From Archangium sp. (lineage in GTDB: Bacteria; Myxococcota; Myxococcia; Myxococcales; Myxococcaceae), in contig JAUYRZ010000085.1 of the NCBI GenBank assembly GCA_030695565.1, positions 124,001-188,000 on the forward strand: 64,000 bases of DNA, given 5' to 3'. Positions 32,083-40,760 of the stretch are shown in pieces. How positions within the stretch are numbered: the first letter of the stretch is position 1; each line of letters opens with the position of its first letter. Both the position numbers and the translations under genes were made by a program. The notes beneath the pieces are model-generated. The model saw only the letters and a program-made list of their open reading frames with translations, searched no databases and was not told where the DNA came from.

Positions 32083-33954
32083 TCAGCCGGTGATGCCCTT
32101 CCCCTGCCCGCCCACATCGATCACCGCCGCACCTGCCTGTTTGCGAGTGCTGCCGACCGCCTTCAAGAACAACGAGAAGCGCGCACCTCGACCCGGCTCG
32201 CTCTGCACCTCGAGGCGCCCCTGGTGTTCCTGCACCACCCGGTACGCCACCGCGAGGCCGAGGCCGATGTTGGTCCACACGTCTTTGGTGGTGAAGAACG
32301 GCTCGAAGATGCGGGTGAGGTTCTCAGGCGCAATGCCCTTGCCGGTGTCGGCGATGATCAACGTCGCGCCGTCGGTGGTGGGCTGCACGGTCACCGTCAG
32401 TCGTTTGCTGAGGGTGGTGGTCATCGCGGTGCGCGCGTTGGTGCACAGCTGCGCGATCACCTGCTCGAGCTGCTCCGAGTCGCCGTCGATCATCACCGGG
32501 CTCGTGGGCATCACCACCTCGAGCGTCACGCCAGGGGAGCGCTCCTTCTCGAGGGCCATGGTCTTCTTCACCACCGCCGCCAGATCCATCGGCGCCAGCG
32601 CGACCTCGCCCCGCTTCTGTGAGAAGCGGAGCAGCTGCAGGGTGATCTCCCGGCACCGGTGCGCGCTGTCTTCGATCTGCTTGAGCAGCGAGAAGTTGTC
32701 GTCGGTCTCCTTGGTGTCCATCAGGAGCAGCTGCGCGTTGCCGAGGATGCCCACCAGCGGGTTGTTGATCTCGTGCGCGACGCCCGCGCCGAGCTGACCG
32801 ATGGCGGCGAGCTTCTGCGCCTCGAGCAGGTACGCCTGGGCCGCGCGCAGATCGGCGGTGGCTTCGTCGACCTTGCGCTTGAGCTCGTCGTTCCACTGCT
32901 GGAGCCGCGCGCGGGAGAGCTCCAGCTCGGCGCCCATGGCGTTGAAGGTCTTGCCGAGCGCGGTGAGCTCGTCGCCGCCCGTGAGCTCGGCGCGTTTCGA
33001 GAGATCACCTCGAGCAAAGGCGTCGGCCAGGGCGCCCAACTGCTCGAGCCGTGAGGCCAGCCAGCGGGTGAAGAAGATCGAGACGATGACCAGGAGCAGC
33101 ACCGTGCCGCCCATGCCGCCCAGCACGCTCTGCCTCAGCGAGCGGATGGGCCTCCGCGCGGCCTCGAGCGGAATCGAGGTCACCGCGGTGAGCCCGAGCT
33201 TGCCCGGCACCCTGGCGAGTGAGAGCTGCTCGGTGGAAGAGGTGGCGAGGTCGAGACCGGCGCGCACCGCGGCCATGCGTTCGGGATCGAGGGTGGAGAC
33301 CTTCTGGTGCCACTGACTGCTGGCCACCACGCGGCCGTCGGCGTCGACGATCTCGAGAGTGGTGACGCTGGGGGCGTGTTCGACCAGCCACCGATCGAGG
33401 ACCGTCAGGGTGAGCGCCAGCACCACCATGGGGGACGTAGCGCCGCGCGGCCCGACCTGGATGGCGGCGGGCATCCAGGGGCCACCTCCACTGTCTTGAG
33501 CAGAGCCGAGCGCCATCTGGCCGGGTTCACCGAAGGTGGAAAGCGTCACCAGCGGGAGCAGCTTGGCGAGCTCATCGCGGGTGACGTCGATCTGGGGGCG
33601 GCCGTCGAGTTCGTCGACGAGAGGGGCGAAGTCGGGCCGTGCGGGGTCGACCAGGGTGGCCGCGACCACCACGGAAGATTGGCTGGAGAGCAGGCGGAGC
33701 CCGCCCGCGGCTTCATCGGCGGTGACGTTCGGCCAGTCGATCAGCAGCGCGGATTGAGCGAGCGCTTCGAGGGAGACGGCGAGCTGGGTGCCGGTCGCTT
33801 CGGCCGCGGCGGCGGCGAGGGCGCGTTGTTCACGCTCGAGGCGGGAAGCGAGTTCACGTTCGGCTTCACGCAGCAGCCAGAAGCCCGCGAAGGCGAGCGG
33901 GATCACCGCGGCCGCGAGCACGAACAACAGCAGCTTCTGGGACAGCCGCAGCAT
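32083..33954 (-). CDS. Membrane histidine kinase with HAMP domain
   Basis: 623 residues from ATG 33954 (MLRLSQKLLLF). A longer frame opening at 34065 would prepend 37 residues that are just the palindromic repeat in translation, so I reject it. Layout: TM1 (LLLFVLAAAVIPLAFAGFWLL, residues 7-27), a periplasmic sensing region of about 260 residues, TM2 (GGTVLLLVIVSIFFTRWL), HAMP/linker with coiled coil (ALADAFARGDLSKRAEL..., LRAAQAYLLEAQKLAAIGQ), HisKA with His in AHEINNPLVGILGN, and an HATPase (CTNARTAMTTT, IADTGKGIAPENL, GLGLAVAYRVVQEHQG). Partner regulator not identified. It lies directly downstream of the large hybrid kinase, separated by the repeat. Confidence 0.9.
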   Translation of the reverse strand: MLRLSQKLLLFVLAAAVIPLAFAGFWLLREAERELASRLEREQRALAAAAAEATGTQLAVSLEALAQSALLIDWPNVTADEAAGGLRLLSSQSSVVVAATLVDPARPDFAPLVDELDGRPQIDVTRDELAKLLPLVTLSTFGEPGQMALGSAQDSGGGPWMPAAIQVGPRGATSPMVVLALTLTVLDRWLVEHAPSVTTLEIVDADGRVVASSQWHQKVSTLDPERMAAVRAGLDLATSSTEQLSLARVPGKLGLTAVTSIPLEAARRPIRSLRQSVLGGMGGTVLLLVIVSIFFTRWLASRLEQLGALADAFARGDLSKRAELTGGDELTALGKTFNAMGAELELSRARLQQWNDELKRKVDEATADLRAAQAYLLEAQKLAAIGQLGAGVAHEINNPLVGILGNAQLLLMDTKETDDNFSLLKQIEDSAHRCREITLQLLRFSQKRGEVALAPMDLAAVVKKTMALEKERSPGVTLEVVMPTSPVMIDGDSEQLEQVIAQLCTNARTAMTTTLSKRLTVTVQPTTDGATLIIADTGKGIAPENLTRIFEPFFTTKDVWTNIGLGLAVAYRVVQEHQGRLEVQSEPGRGARFSLFLKAVGSTRKQAGAAVIDVGGQGKGITG

Positions 33955-33965
33955 CTCGAGAACGA

Positions 33966-34060
33966 TACTCCCTCTCCCTTCGGGAGAGGGTTGGGGTGCG
34001 GGCCTCCCGAAGAAACACGCCCCTGACCCCGACCCTCTCCCGAAGGGAGAGGGAGACAAG
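33966..34060. repeat. Full-length paired CTCTCCC/GGGAGAG palindromic repeat
   Basis: CTCCCTCTCCCTTCGGGAGAGG...GGTGCGGG, a variable centre (CCTCCCGAAGAAACACGCCC), then the inverse GACCCCGACCCTCTCCCGAAGGGAGAGGGAG. The two half-elements are reverse complements, and each folds on itself. It lies between the two histidine kinase genes and is the best reference copy of the family here. Confidence 0.85.
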
Positions 34061-34061
34061 T

Positions 34062-37000
34062 TCATGCAGTTCGTTGAGTCGTATCTGCCTGATCGCTGCG
34101 CAGCACCACGCTGCCCGTCACCGCCTTCGCGCGCTTCTTCAGCTCCGCCGCCATGCGCGCGAGCTCAGGGTGATCGACCGTGCCATCCGTCATCACCGCC
34201 GCGATCGACACGCTCATCACGGGGAACTTCCGCCGCTGACCGTACCGATCCTCAGCCTCGATGTACCCGCGCTCACGATCACCCCGCTCGTAATAGAGCG
34301 GGATGATCCGATCGAAGGACTCGATCAACCGCCTGCAGATCGCATCGACCTGGTCGGGCCGCACGATGAACACGAAGTCATCACCGGCCACATGCCCGAC
34401 GAACTCCGAGCCATCGCCCATCTGCGAGACCACTTCCCGCAGCAGATCCGCGGTCTGCTTCACCACGCCATCGGCCTTGGCGAAGCCGTAGAAGTCGTTG
34501 AACGCCTTCAAGTTGTCGAGGTCGAGGTAGCAGAACGCGAACGGAGACTTCTCGCGCAACCGCCGCTGCACCTCGCGTTCGATCGCCGCTGAGCCCGGCA
34601 GCAACGTGGTGGGGCTCGCGCTCGTATCGGCCATGCGGCGGCGAAGCACCGACTCCACCCGCGCCCCCAGCTCGAGCGCATCGAACGGCTTGGTCAGGTA
34701 GTCATCACCACCGAGCTTGAGCGCCCGAACCTTCGCCGACGTATCGCCGCGCGCCGAGATGAAGATCACCGACATCGGCCCGCCCGCCCGATCCGCCTTG
34801 AGCGTCTCGAAGAAGCGGAAACCATCACCATCCGGCAACGACACATCGAGCAGGAGCAGCTCAGGCCGTTTGCGCGCGATGCACGCGGTCGCCTCGGCCA
34901 CCGTGCCTGCGCGATCGACGTCGAAGCCCTGATTCGAGAGCACCTCGGCACAGATCGCGGTGATCTGCGGATCGTCATCGACCACCAGCACGCGACCGCG
35001 GCTGCCCTGGCGCTCCTTGAGCAACGCCTCGACGCTCGACAGAAAGCTCGCGGTGGTCAGCGGCTTGAGCAGGAACGCGCTGGCCCCCGCCCTCAACGCC
35101 TCTTCCCTCACGTCGGCACCCGACACCATCAACACCCGCGCCGCCTTGGTCTCGGGATCGTGGCGGAGAATCTCGAGCAGCCCCAGGCCCTCCACGTCAG
35201 GCAGCCGGTGATCCAGGGTGATCACATCAGGCCGTACCCGGCGCGCCACGGCGAGCGCGTCGTGACCGCGATCAGACACGATCACCTTGAAGCCAGCGCT
35301 GAGCAGCCGCGCCTTGAGCAGCCAGGCGATCTGCGGCTCGTCTTCCACCACCAGCACCGTGCCCCGCGGAGACTTCACGGCCTCGTCGGGGGTGGGCGCC
35401 AGCTCCGGCGGCTCTTCCGGGAAGACGGCGACGAACCGCGCGCCCTCGGCGATCGACTCCGCCCAGATGCGCCCGCCATGCGACTCGACGATGGTGCGGC
35501 AGATCGACAAGCCGAGGCCCGTGCCCGGCAACGAGTGCGTCTTCGCCGAACGCGCCTGCTCGAAGCGATCGAAGATCCGCTCGAGATCCGGCTCGGCGAT
35601 CGCCTCACCTGAGTTCCACACGGCCAGCACCGCGCTGCCCGGCAGCTCCGCCGAGTGGCCCACGGTCACCTTCACCGAGCCCCCCTGCGGGGTGAACTTC
35701 ACCGCGTTGGTGAGCAGGTTGTTGATCACCTGGTTGATCCGGTTCGGATCCGCCAGCAGCTTCACGTCGCTGGCGGTCTCGAAGGCCACCTCGACTTTGC
35801 GCTCGCTGAACGACGGCCCGTAGCGCTCGACGGCCACCTTCACCAGCTCGTCGAGCCGCATGAGCTGAAAGTCCATGCGCATGCCACCCTGCTCGAACTT
35901 CGCGAGGTCGAGCAGATCGTCGACCAGCGCGTTGAGGCGCTCGGTCGATTCACGCGCCATCGAGAGGAAACGCTTCTGCTTCTCGTTGATGTCACCCGCC
36001 AGGCGGTTGAGCACCAGGTCGAGCGCGCCGGCGATGCTGGTCAGCGGCGTGCGCAGCTCATGGCTGATGATGCCGACGAACTCGTCTTTCCGCTGAGCCA
36101 GCAGCTTCTGCTCACTCACGTCGCGCAGCACCAACACCAGGCCCTTGAGCTCACGCGCCGCGCCGGCCACCGGAGTGACCACCAGCTCGAGATCGCGCTC
36201 GTTGAGCCGCAGCTCCTCGCGCATGGTCTTGGCGCCGCCGTACTCCCAGCCGCGCACCAGCTCGAAGGGTGAGAGCCCCAACGTCGCCGTCAGCCGCTCG
36301 AAGTCAGGCCGCGCGTCATCACTGCCGAACCCCAGGAACTCGCGAGCGGCGCGGTTGACCACCACCACCCCGCCCTTCGCGTCGGTCAGGATCACCCCGT
36401 CGCCCATCGCCTCGACCATCTGCTCGATGCGCAGGCGGGCTTCACGTTCGGTCGCCCGCACGTGGGTGATCGCGTCGGTGGTCTGGTTGACCAGCAAGTC
36501 GAGCAGCTCACCGTCGTCGGTGCTGTACGAATCAGGGCGCGTCGAGAAGAGCGCCAGGGTACCCACGGTCTGCTTCTCGGAGACCAACGGCACCGAGATC
36601 GCGCAGGCGAACGTCGAGAGCCCCTCAGCCACGCCGGCGATCTCACCGCCGACGTTGGTGGTCACCTTCTCTTCCGGCAGCACCACCCCGGCCGCCTTGC
36701 GGTGCGCCGACAACACGGAGTCCTTCACATGAAGGAGCGCGCTCTCGTTCATCGCAGTGGTGCAGCGAATGCGCAGCGCGGCGGTCTGACCGTCACTCGC
36801 TTCGATCAGCACCGCGCTCGCGTCATGCGGCAACACGCGGCCGACCGTGGCCAGCAGGCGATCGACGATGGCATCCAGCGAAGGCGCGTCTTTCGCGCTC
36901 TGCCGGCTCACCTCGTACATCACGTTCAACGCCTCGACGCGTTTGTGCAGCGACTCGACCAGGCGCTCCTTCTCTTTGCGCAGCTGAGCGACGGCCAGCG

Positions 37001-37355
37001 CGTTGCGCACCGTCATCGTGAGATCGTTGATGTCCCACGGCTTGGTGACGTAGCGGAACACCTGCCCCTCGTTGATCGCGGAGATCAGATCGTTGGGGTT
37101 CGTGTACGCGGTGAGGAGGATCGTGGTGACCCCGATGCCTTCCTTCCTCGCTTCACGCACGAGCTCGATGCCCGTCATGTCGGGCATCTTCTGATCGGTG
37201 ATCAACAGATCGACGGGCCGGCTGCGCAAAATCTCCAGCGCTTCAGGCCCTGACTTCGCGGTGAGCACGAGCGCGAGCCGGTCGAACATGCGGCAAAGCA
37301 CGTCGAGCACGTTGGGCTCGTCATCGACGCACAGAATGGTTGGCTTCACGGTCAC
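34062..37355 (-). CDS. Hybrid sensor kinase: REC-GAF-PAS-HisKA-HATPase-REC-REC-GGDEF
   Basis: 1097 residues, cytoplasmic (no membrane segment). REC1 occupies 5-118 (Asp54 in TDQKMPD) and resembles the truncated receiver at the window's left edge. A GAF-like region lies at about 160-300 and a PAS at about 310-410. HisKA has H432 in SHELRTPL. The ATPase has N-box NQVINNLLTNA and G-boxes VWNSGEAIAE, GTGLGLSICR. REC2 is at 667-780 (D715) and REC3 at 787-905 (D837). The C-terminal GGDEF-like domain (915-1085) has AGDDF at 990-994 instead of GGDEF. Three receivers in one chain with a kinase suggest an internal phosphorelay ending in a nucleotide-related output. Diguanylate cyclase activity with AGDDF is uncertain. 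Confidence 0.85.
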   Translation of the reverse strand: MTVKPTILCVDDEPNVLDVLCRMFDRLALVLTAKSGPEALEILRSRPVDLLITDQKMPDMTGIELVREARKEGIGVTTILLTAYTNPNDLISAINEGQVFRYVTKPWDINDLTMTVRNALAVAQLRKEKERLVESLHKRVEALNVMYEVSRQSAKDAPSLDAIVDRLLATVGRVLPHDASAVLIEASDGQTAALRIRCTTAMNESALLHVKDSVLSAHRKAAGVVLPEEKVTTNVGGEIAGVAEGLSTFACAISVPLVSEKQTVGTLALFSTRPDSYSTDDGELLDLLVNQTTDAITHVRATEREARLRIEQMVEAMGDGVILTDAKGGVVVVNRAAREFLGFGSDDARPDFERLTATLGLSPFELVRGWEYGGAKTMREELRLNERDLELVVTPVAGAARELKGLVLVLRDVSEQKLLAQRKDEFVGIISHELRTPLTSIAGALDLVLNRLAGDINEKQKRFLSMARESTERLNALVDDLLDLAKFEQGGMRMDFQLMRLDELVKVAVERYGPSFSERKVEVAFETASDVKLLADPNRINQVINNLLTNAVKFTPQGGSVKVTVGHSAELPGSAVLAVWNSGEAIAEPDLERIFDRFEQARSAKTHSLPGTGLGLSICRTIVESHGGRIWAESIAEGARFVAVFPEEPPELAPTPDEAVKSPRGTVLVVEDEPQIAWLLKARLLSAGFKVIVSDRGHDALAVARRVRPDVITLDHRLPDVEGLGLLEILRHDPETKAARVLMVSGADVREEALRAGASAFLLKPLTTASFLSSVEALLKERQGSRGRVLVVDDDPQITAICAEVLSNQGFDVDRAGTVAEATACIARKRPELLLLDVSLPDGDGFRFFETLKADRAGGPMSVIFISARGDTSAKVRALKLGGDDYLTKPFDALELGARVESVLRRRMADTSASPTTLLPGSAAIEREVQRRLREKSPFAFCYLDLDNLKAFNDFYGFAKADGVVKQTADLLREVVSQMGDGSEFVGHVAGDDFVFIVRPDQVDAICRRLIESFDRIIPLYYERGDRERGYIEAEDRYGQRRKFPVMSVSIAAVMTDGTVDHPELARMAAELKKRAKAVTGSVVLRSDQADTTQRTA

Positions 37356-37422
37356 GGGGGGACCTGCAGTGTAGGCCGCTCCAGCCCCGGGTCGAAAAAC
37401 CTACATTGCCTACCTGCCCTGA

Positions 37423-38562
37423 CTACTTCTTCTCCTGCGGCTTGCCCGCGGCGTCGATCTTCTCGCCGTTGCTGATCGACATGCGCACGAGCTCACGGAG
37501 CACCCGGTTGCGCTTGATGTTGCCGAGGATCTCCTTGAGGTCCTCGTACACCGTCGGATCGTTGATCACCGCGCCCAAGGTGCCTTCGCCCGCATTCACC
37601 CGCGAGGTGATCTTCTTCACGTCAGCCACCGCGGAGGCCAGGTCACCCAGCAGCGACTTCGCGTCGCCATAGACCAGTTGGTACACCGCGCCGTCCTTGG
37701 TGGTCTTGGCGTCGTGAATGAGCTTCGCCAGCTCGTCGGCCGCTTCACCGAGGTCGGTCACCGCCATGGCCACCTTCTTGTCGTAGATGAGCGCGTGCAG
37801 TGAGCCCTCGCCGTTCTTCACGTCGGCGAGCAGCACGTCGACCTTGGCCACTGCGCTGTCGAGCCGCACCGCCACCGCCGAGGCGCTGGTGAGCAGGCCC
37901 TTCAGATCGTCGCTCGCCTTCTTGTCGTAGATGAGCGTGTGGGCCACGCCCTTGCCGCCTTCGATCTCCGCCGCGATGTTGCGCGCCGAGCGGATGAACT
38001 GGAGCACGTCGTTCTGGATCTCAGGCGTGGTGTACGACTGCACGCCGGAGCGCAGGTCGCGCGTGATGCCCACCGCGTTGTCGATCACCTCGCCCGTGGC
38101 TTTCAGCAGTGACGAGATGTCGCCCGAGGTGCCGGTGGGCAGCTCGCCGTGGTTGGGCACGATGTCCTTTTCAGGAGAGCCCAGGGAGATGTCGACCGCC
38201 TTGTCGCCGAGCACGCCACGGCCCGTCACGCGCGCGATCGAGTCGGCGCGCAGGCGCTCCTGAAAGCGGTTGCTGATCTCCATGGTGACGATGATGCGTT
38301 TGTCGCCGAGGTCGGGCGCGAAGCTGATCTTCGAGACCTTGCCCACCGTGAGACCACCCAGGCGCACCGGGGAGTCGAGCGCGAGGCCGTCGACGTTCTC
38401 GAAGGCGCCCGTGTAGACGTTGGCTTCTTCGAAGAGCCGGCGCTCCTTGCCGATCACGAAGACCACGATTCCGGCCAGGGCGAGGCCGAGCGCGATGAAC
38501 AGCCCCGCGCGAATGATCACGCGCCGCTCACGCTCTGCTGGATTGACGGGTGCGTCTGCCAT
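37423..38562 (-). CDS. mlaD: MlaD/MCE-family lipid-transport substrate-binding protein
   Basis: 379 residues. One N-terminal transmembrane anchor (AGLFIALGLALAGIVVFVIG, 19-38), then a single MCE domain (ANVYTGAFENVDGLALDSPVRLGGLTVGKVSKISFAP, about 45-130). The remaining C-terminal region of about 240 residues is helical and longer than in E. coli MlaD (183 residues), like the tunnel-forming MCE proteins of other Proteobacteria-related lineages. It belongs to the Mla ABC importer that moves phospholipids between outer and inner membranes. Only three bases separate it from the ATPase gene. The helical tail may extend toward the outer membrane. Confidence 0.9.
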   Translation of the reverse strand: MADAPVNPAERERRVIIRAGLFIALGLALAGIVVFVIGKERRLFEEANVYTGAFENVDGLALDSPVRLGGLTVGKVSKISFAPDLGDKRIIVTMEISNRFQERLRADSIARVTGRGVLGDKAVDISLGSPEKDIVPNHGELPTGTSGDISSLLKATGEVIDNAVGITRDLRSGVQSYTTPEIQNDVLQFIRSARNIAAEIEGGKGVAHTLIYDKKASDDLKGLLTSASAVAVRLDSAVAKVDVLLADVKNGEGSLHALIYDKKVAMAVTDLGEAADELAKLIHDAKTTKDGAVYQLVYGDAKSLLGDLASAVADVKKITSRVNAGEGTLGAVINDPTVYEDLKEILGNIKRNRVLRELVRMSISNGEKIDAAGKPQEKK

Positions 38563-38565
38563 GGG

Positions 38566-39324
38566 TCAGCTCTTCCTCGCGTCGAAGAACGCGCGTACGT
38601 CTGGGTTCGTCGAGGCCTGCATCTCTTTGACCGTACCGCTGGCCACGATCTTCCGTTTCGAGAGCATGGCCATCCTGTCACTGACTCGAAACGCACTGTC
38701 CATGTCGTGGGTGACCACGATCGAGGTGCAACCCAACTGCTTCTTCATCGAGATGATCAACTCGTCGATCACCCGGGTGCTGATGGGATCGAGGCCGGTG
38801 GTCGGCTCGTCGTAGAGGATCACCTCGGGCTCGATGGCGATGGCGCGCGCGAGGCCGACGCGTTTGCGCATGCCTCCCGAGAGATCGGACGGCCGCATCA
38901 GCTCGATGCCCGGCAGGTTCACCATCTTGAGGTTCTTCGCCACCCGTTCGGCGATCTGCGCCTCGCTGAGCTCCTTCAGGTGCTCGCGCAGGGGGTAGGC
39001 GATGTTCTCGCCGACGGTGAGCGAGTCGAACAACGCGGCGCCCTGGAACACCATGGCCACCCGCTTGCGCACCTCGCGGATCTCTTTTTCACCGTAGGTG
39101 GTGACGTCGCCGCCCTCGAAGAGGATGTTGCCGCGATCGGGGTAGATCAGGCCGATGAGGCACTTGAGCATCACGCTCTTGCCCGTGCCAGAGCCGCCGA
39201 TGATCGTCAGCGTCTCGCCGCGACGCACCTCGAGATCGAGGCCCTCGAAGATGCGCTTGGGCCCGAACGCCTTGTAGACGTTCTTCCAGCTGATCAACGT
39301 CTCGCCCACGGCCGTGTTCGTCAC
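38566..39324 (-). CDS. mlaF: Mla ABC transporter ATP-binding protein
   Basis: 252 residues, starting at GTG 39324, which overlaps the MlaE stop as GTGA. Longer frames extend into mlaE and are not credible. Walker A is GGSGTGKS, Q-loop MVFQGAALFDSL, signature LSGGMRKRVGLARA, Walker B VILYDEPTTGLD, H-loop VVTHDMDSAF. The tail (ASTNPDVRAFFDARKS) is typical of MlaF and of its plastid counterpart TGD3. Drives the lipid transporter with MlaE and MlaD, at the cytoplasmic face of the inner membrane. Confidence 0.93.
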   Translation of the reverse strand: MTNTAVGETLISWKNVYKAFGPKRIFEGLDLEVRRGETLTIIGGSGTGKSVMLKCLIGLIYPDRGNILFEGGDVTTYGEKEIREVRKRVAMVFQGAALFDSLTVGENIAYPLREHLKELSEAQIAERVAKNLKMVNLPGIELMRPSDLSGGMRKRVGLARAIAIEPEVILYDEPTTGLDPISTRVIDELIISMKKQLGCTSIVVTHDMDSAFRVSDRMAMLSKRKIVASGTVKEMQASTNPDVRAFFDARKS

Positions 39325-40166
39325 AGGGCGAGGAAGAGCTTGGTGAGGAAGAAGTCCGACAGCAAGACGCCGACCGAGGTGATGGCCACGGTCTCGGTGG
39401 TGGCCCGGCCGACGCCTTCGGTGCCGCCGGTGACCTCGAAGCCTTTGTAGCAACCGACCACGGCGATGATGATGCCGAAGACCGCGCTCTTGGCGATGCC
39501 CGAGGTGAAGTCGAAGATGTCGGCGGTCTCCACAGCCGAGCGGAAGTACTGCTCCATGGGGATGTCGTATTGCGTGGAGCCGACCACGCTGCCCGCCACC
39601 AGCCCGAACACGTCGGCCAGCGCGGTGAGCGTGGGGATCACGATGAAGCAGGCGATCAGCCGCGGGGTGACCAGCTTCTTCACCGGGTCTGCGCCCAGCG
39701 CGGAGATGGCGTCGATCTGCTCGGTCACCTTCATCGAGCCGAGCTCCGCGGTGATGCCTGAGCCGATGCGCGCGCCCACCGTGAGCGCGGTGAGCACCGG
39801 CCCCAGCTCGCGGAAGAGCGTGAGCACCACCACCTTGCCCACGGTGTGCTGAATGCCGAAACGCGCCATGAAGAAGGCGAACTGCAGCGTCATCACCAGG
39901 CCCGCGAAGACGGCGGTGAGGGTGGCCAGCGAGAGTGAACGCGTGCCCAGCATTTCGATCTGGTAGGCGACGGTGCCCATCGAGAACGGCCGGGTGAAGG
40001 CGCGCCTTGCCGCGCGCACCAGCATCACCATCATGCCGCCGAACGCACCGAAGGCGTCCTGCACGCGCGCGGAGAACGGGATGATCGCGGCCAGCTCCTG
40101 CTGGACCATGTCGGAGAGCTCGGTCTGGGCCGGCTCTTCCGGGTGCTGGGGCGTGCTGTCGGTCAC
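39321..40166 (-). CDS. mlaE: Mla ABC transporter permease
   Basis: 281 residues with five or so transmembrane segments in the MlaE (Pfam PF02405) pattern: 'LSLATLTAVFAGLVMTLQFAF', 'FRELGPVLTALTVGARIGSGITAELGSMKVTEQIDAISALGADP', 'RLIACFIVIPTLTALADVFGLVAGSV', 'FGIIIAVVGCYKGF'. The conserved 'GPVLTALTVGARIGSGITAELG' coupling segment is complete. Its ATG overlaps the stop of the upstream lipoprotein gene (ATGA), and its stop overlaps the ATPase start, so the four genes are tightly linked. Confidence 0.93.
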   Translation of the reverse strand: MTDSTPQHPEEPAQTELSDMVQQELAAIIPFSARVQDAFGAFGGMMVMLVRAARRAFTRPFSMGTVAYQIEMLGTRSLSLATLTAVFAGLVMTLQFAFFMARFGIQHTVGKVVVLTLFRELGPVLTALTVGARIGSGITAELGSMKVTEQIDAISALGADPVKKLVTPRLIACFIVIPTLTALADVFGLVAGSVVGSTQYDIPMEQYFRSAVETADIFDFTSGIAKSAVFGIIIAVVGCYKGFEVTGGTEGVGRATTETVAITSVGVLLSDFFLTKLFLAL

Positions 40167-40654
40167 GGCGCGCGCTCCTGGCGGAAGCCGGCGATCAAGG
40201 CCTCGAACTCAGCCTGGTGGACCGGTTCGAGGCCGGTGGGGCTGGCGTAGGTGAAGTCGTGCACGCACCCGTTCTTCTTGAGCACCACCAGGTCGAGCGA
40301 GATCGGTACACCGTCGAGCTTCGCTCTCACCAGCGAACGCATGGCCTCGCGCCCGTCGAGCTGGAACCGGGTCTTGCTGAGCCACTCGCGGTCCGTGAAG
40401 CCGATCACGAGGTGGTTGGTGAGCACGTCGAGCTGCGGATCCTCGTGGCCGGTGCAGGTGGCGTTGATGCCGATGACGTGGCCTTGATCGGAGACCCAGG
40501 CGAGATCGTTGTCGTCGAAGCCCGCGCGGCGCCAACCCTGCGGTTCGACCACGCGGTACGAGAGGCCGTCGCGGGTGAACTTGTCACCCGTCAGTCCGCC
40601 TCGACAGCCCGAGCTCAAGACGACCAACCCCAGGACTGTGATGCTGCGAAACAT
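40163..40654 (-). CDS. Lipoprotein leading the Mla operon, unknown function
   Basis: 163 residues from ATG 40654 (MFRSITVLGLVVLSSGC), which places a lipobox Cys at 17. A longer start at 40675 is less plausible. The mature part (DGLSYRVVEPQGWRRAGFDDNDLAWVSDQGHVIGINATC..., LTNHLVIGFTDREWLSKTRFQLDGREAMRSLV) has mixed alpha/beta content. It overlaps the mlaE start, so it is probably an accessory envelope protein of this lipid transporter. It contains paired Cys (CTGHED, NGCVHD) that could form a disulfide. It lies divergent from lexA. Confidence 0.7.
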   Translation of the reverse strand: MFRSITVLGLVVLSSGCRGGLTGDKFTRDGLSYRVVEPQGWRRAGFDDNDLAWVSDQGHVIGINATCTGHEDPQLDVLTNHLVIGFTDREWLSKTRFQLDGREAMRSLVRAKLDGVPISLDLVVLKKNGCVHDFTYASPTGLEPVHQAEFEALIAGFRQERAP

Positions 40655-40696
40655 GTGGGCGGCAGTGTGCCCCATGATCGGCCCGCGATGAAAAAA

Positions 40697-40732
40697 TTGA
40701 CTCTGTACGGCCGTTCAGGAACCATACTGAAC
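40697..40732 (+). promoter_or_regulatory. lexA promoter with LexA box
   Basis: A TTGACT -35 (40697-40702) is followed by CTGTACGGCCGTTCAGG (40703-40719). This agrees at 16 of 17 positions with the CTRHAMRYBYGTTCAGS LexA box described for Myxococcus xanthus. An inverted partner gives GTTCAG-N8-CTGAAC (40713-40732). The site is 30-60 bases upstream of the lexA ATG, between -35 and the expected -10, and 49 bases upstream of the Mla-operon start on the other strand. Confidence 0.8.
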
Positions 40733-40760
40733 AGAGATCCAGCCTCACACGGAGCCGCCC

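Noticed and set aside
33955-34065. A 37-residue N-terminal extension of the histidine kinase
   Set aside because: The extra residues are the translation of the palindromic repeat. A hydrophobic first membrane segment begins directly after the ATG at 33954.
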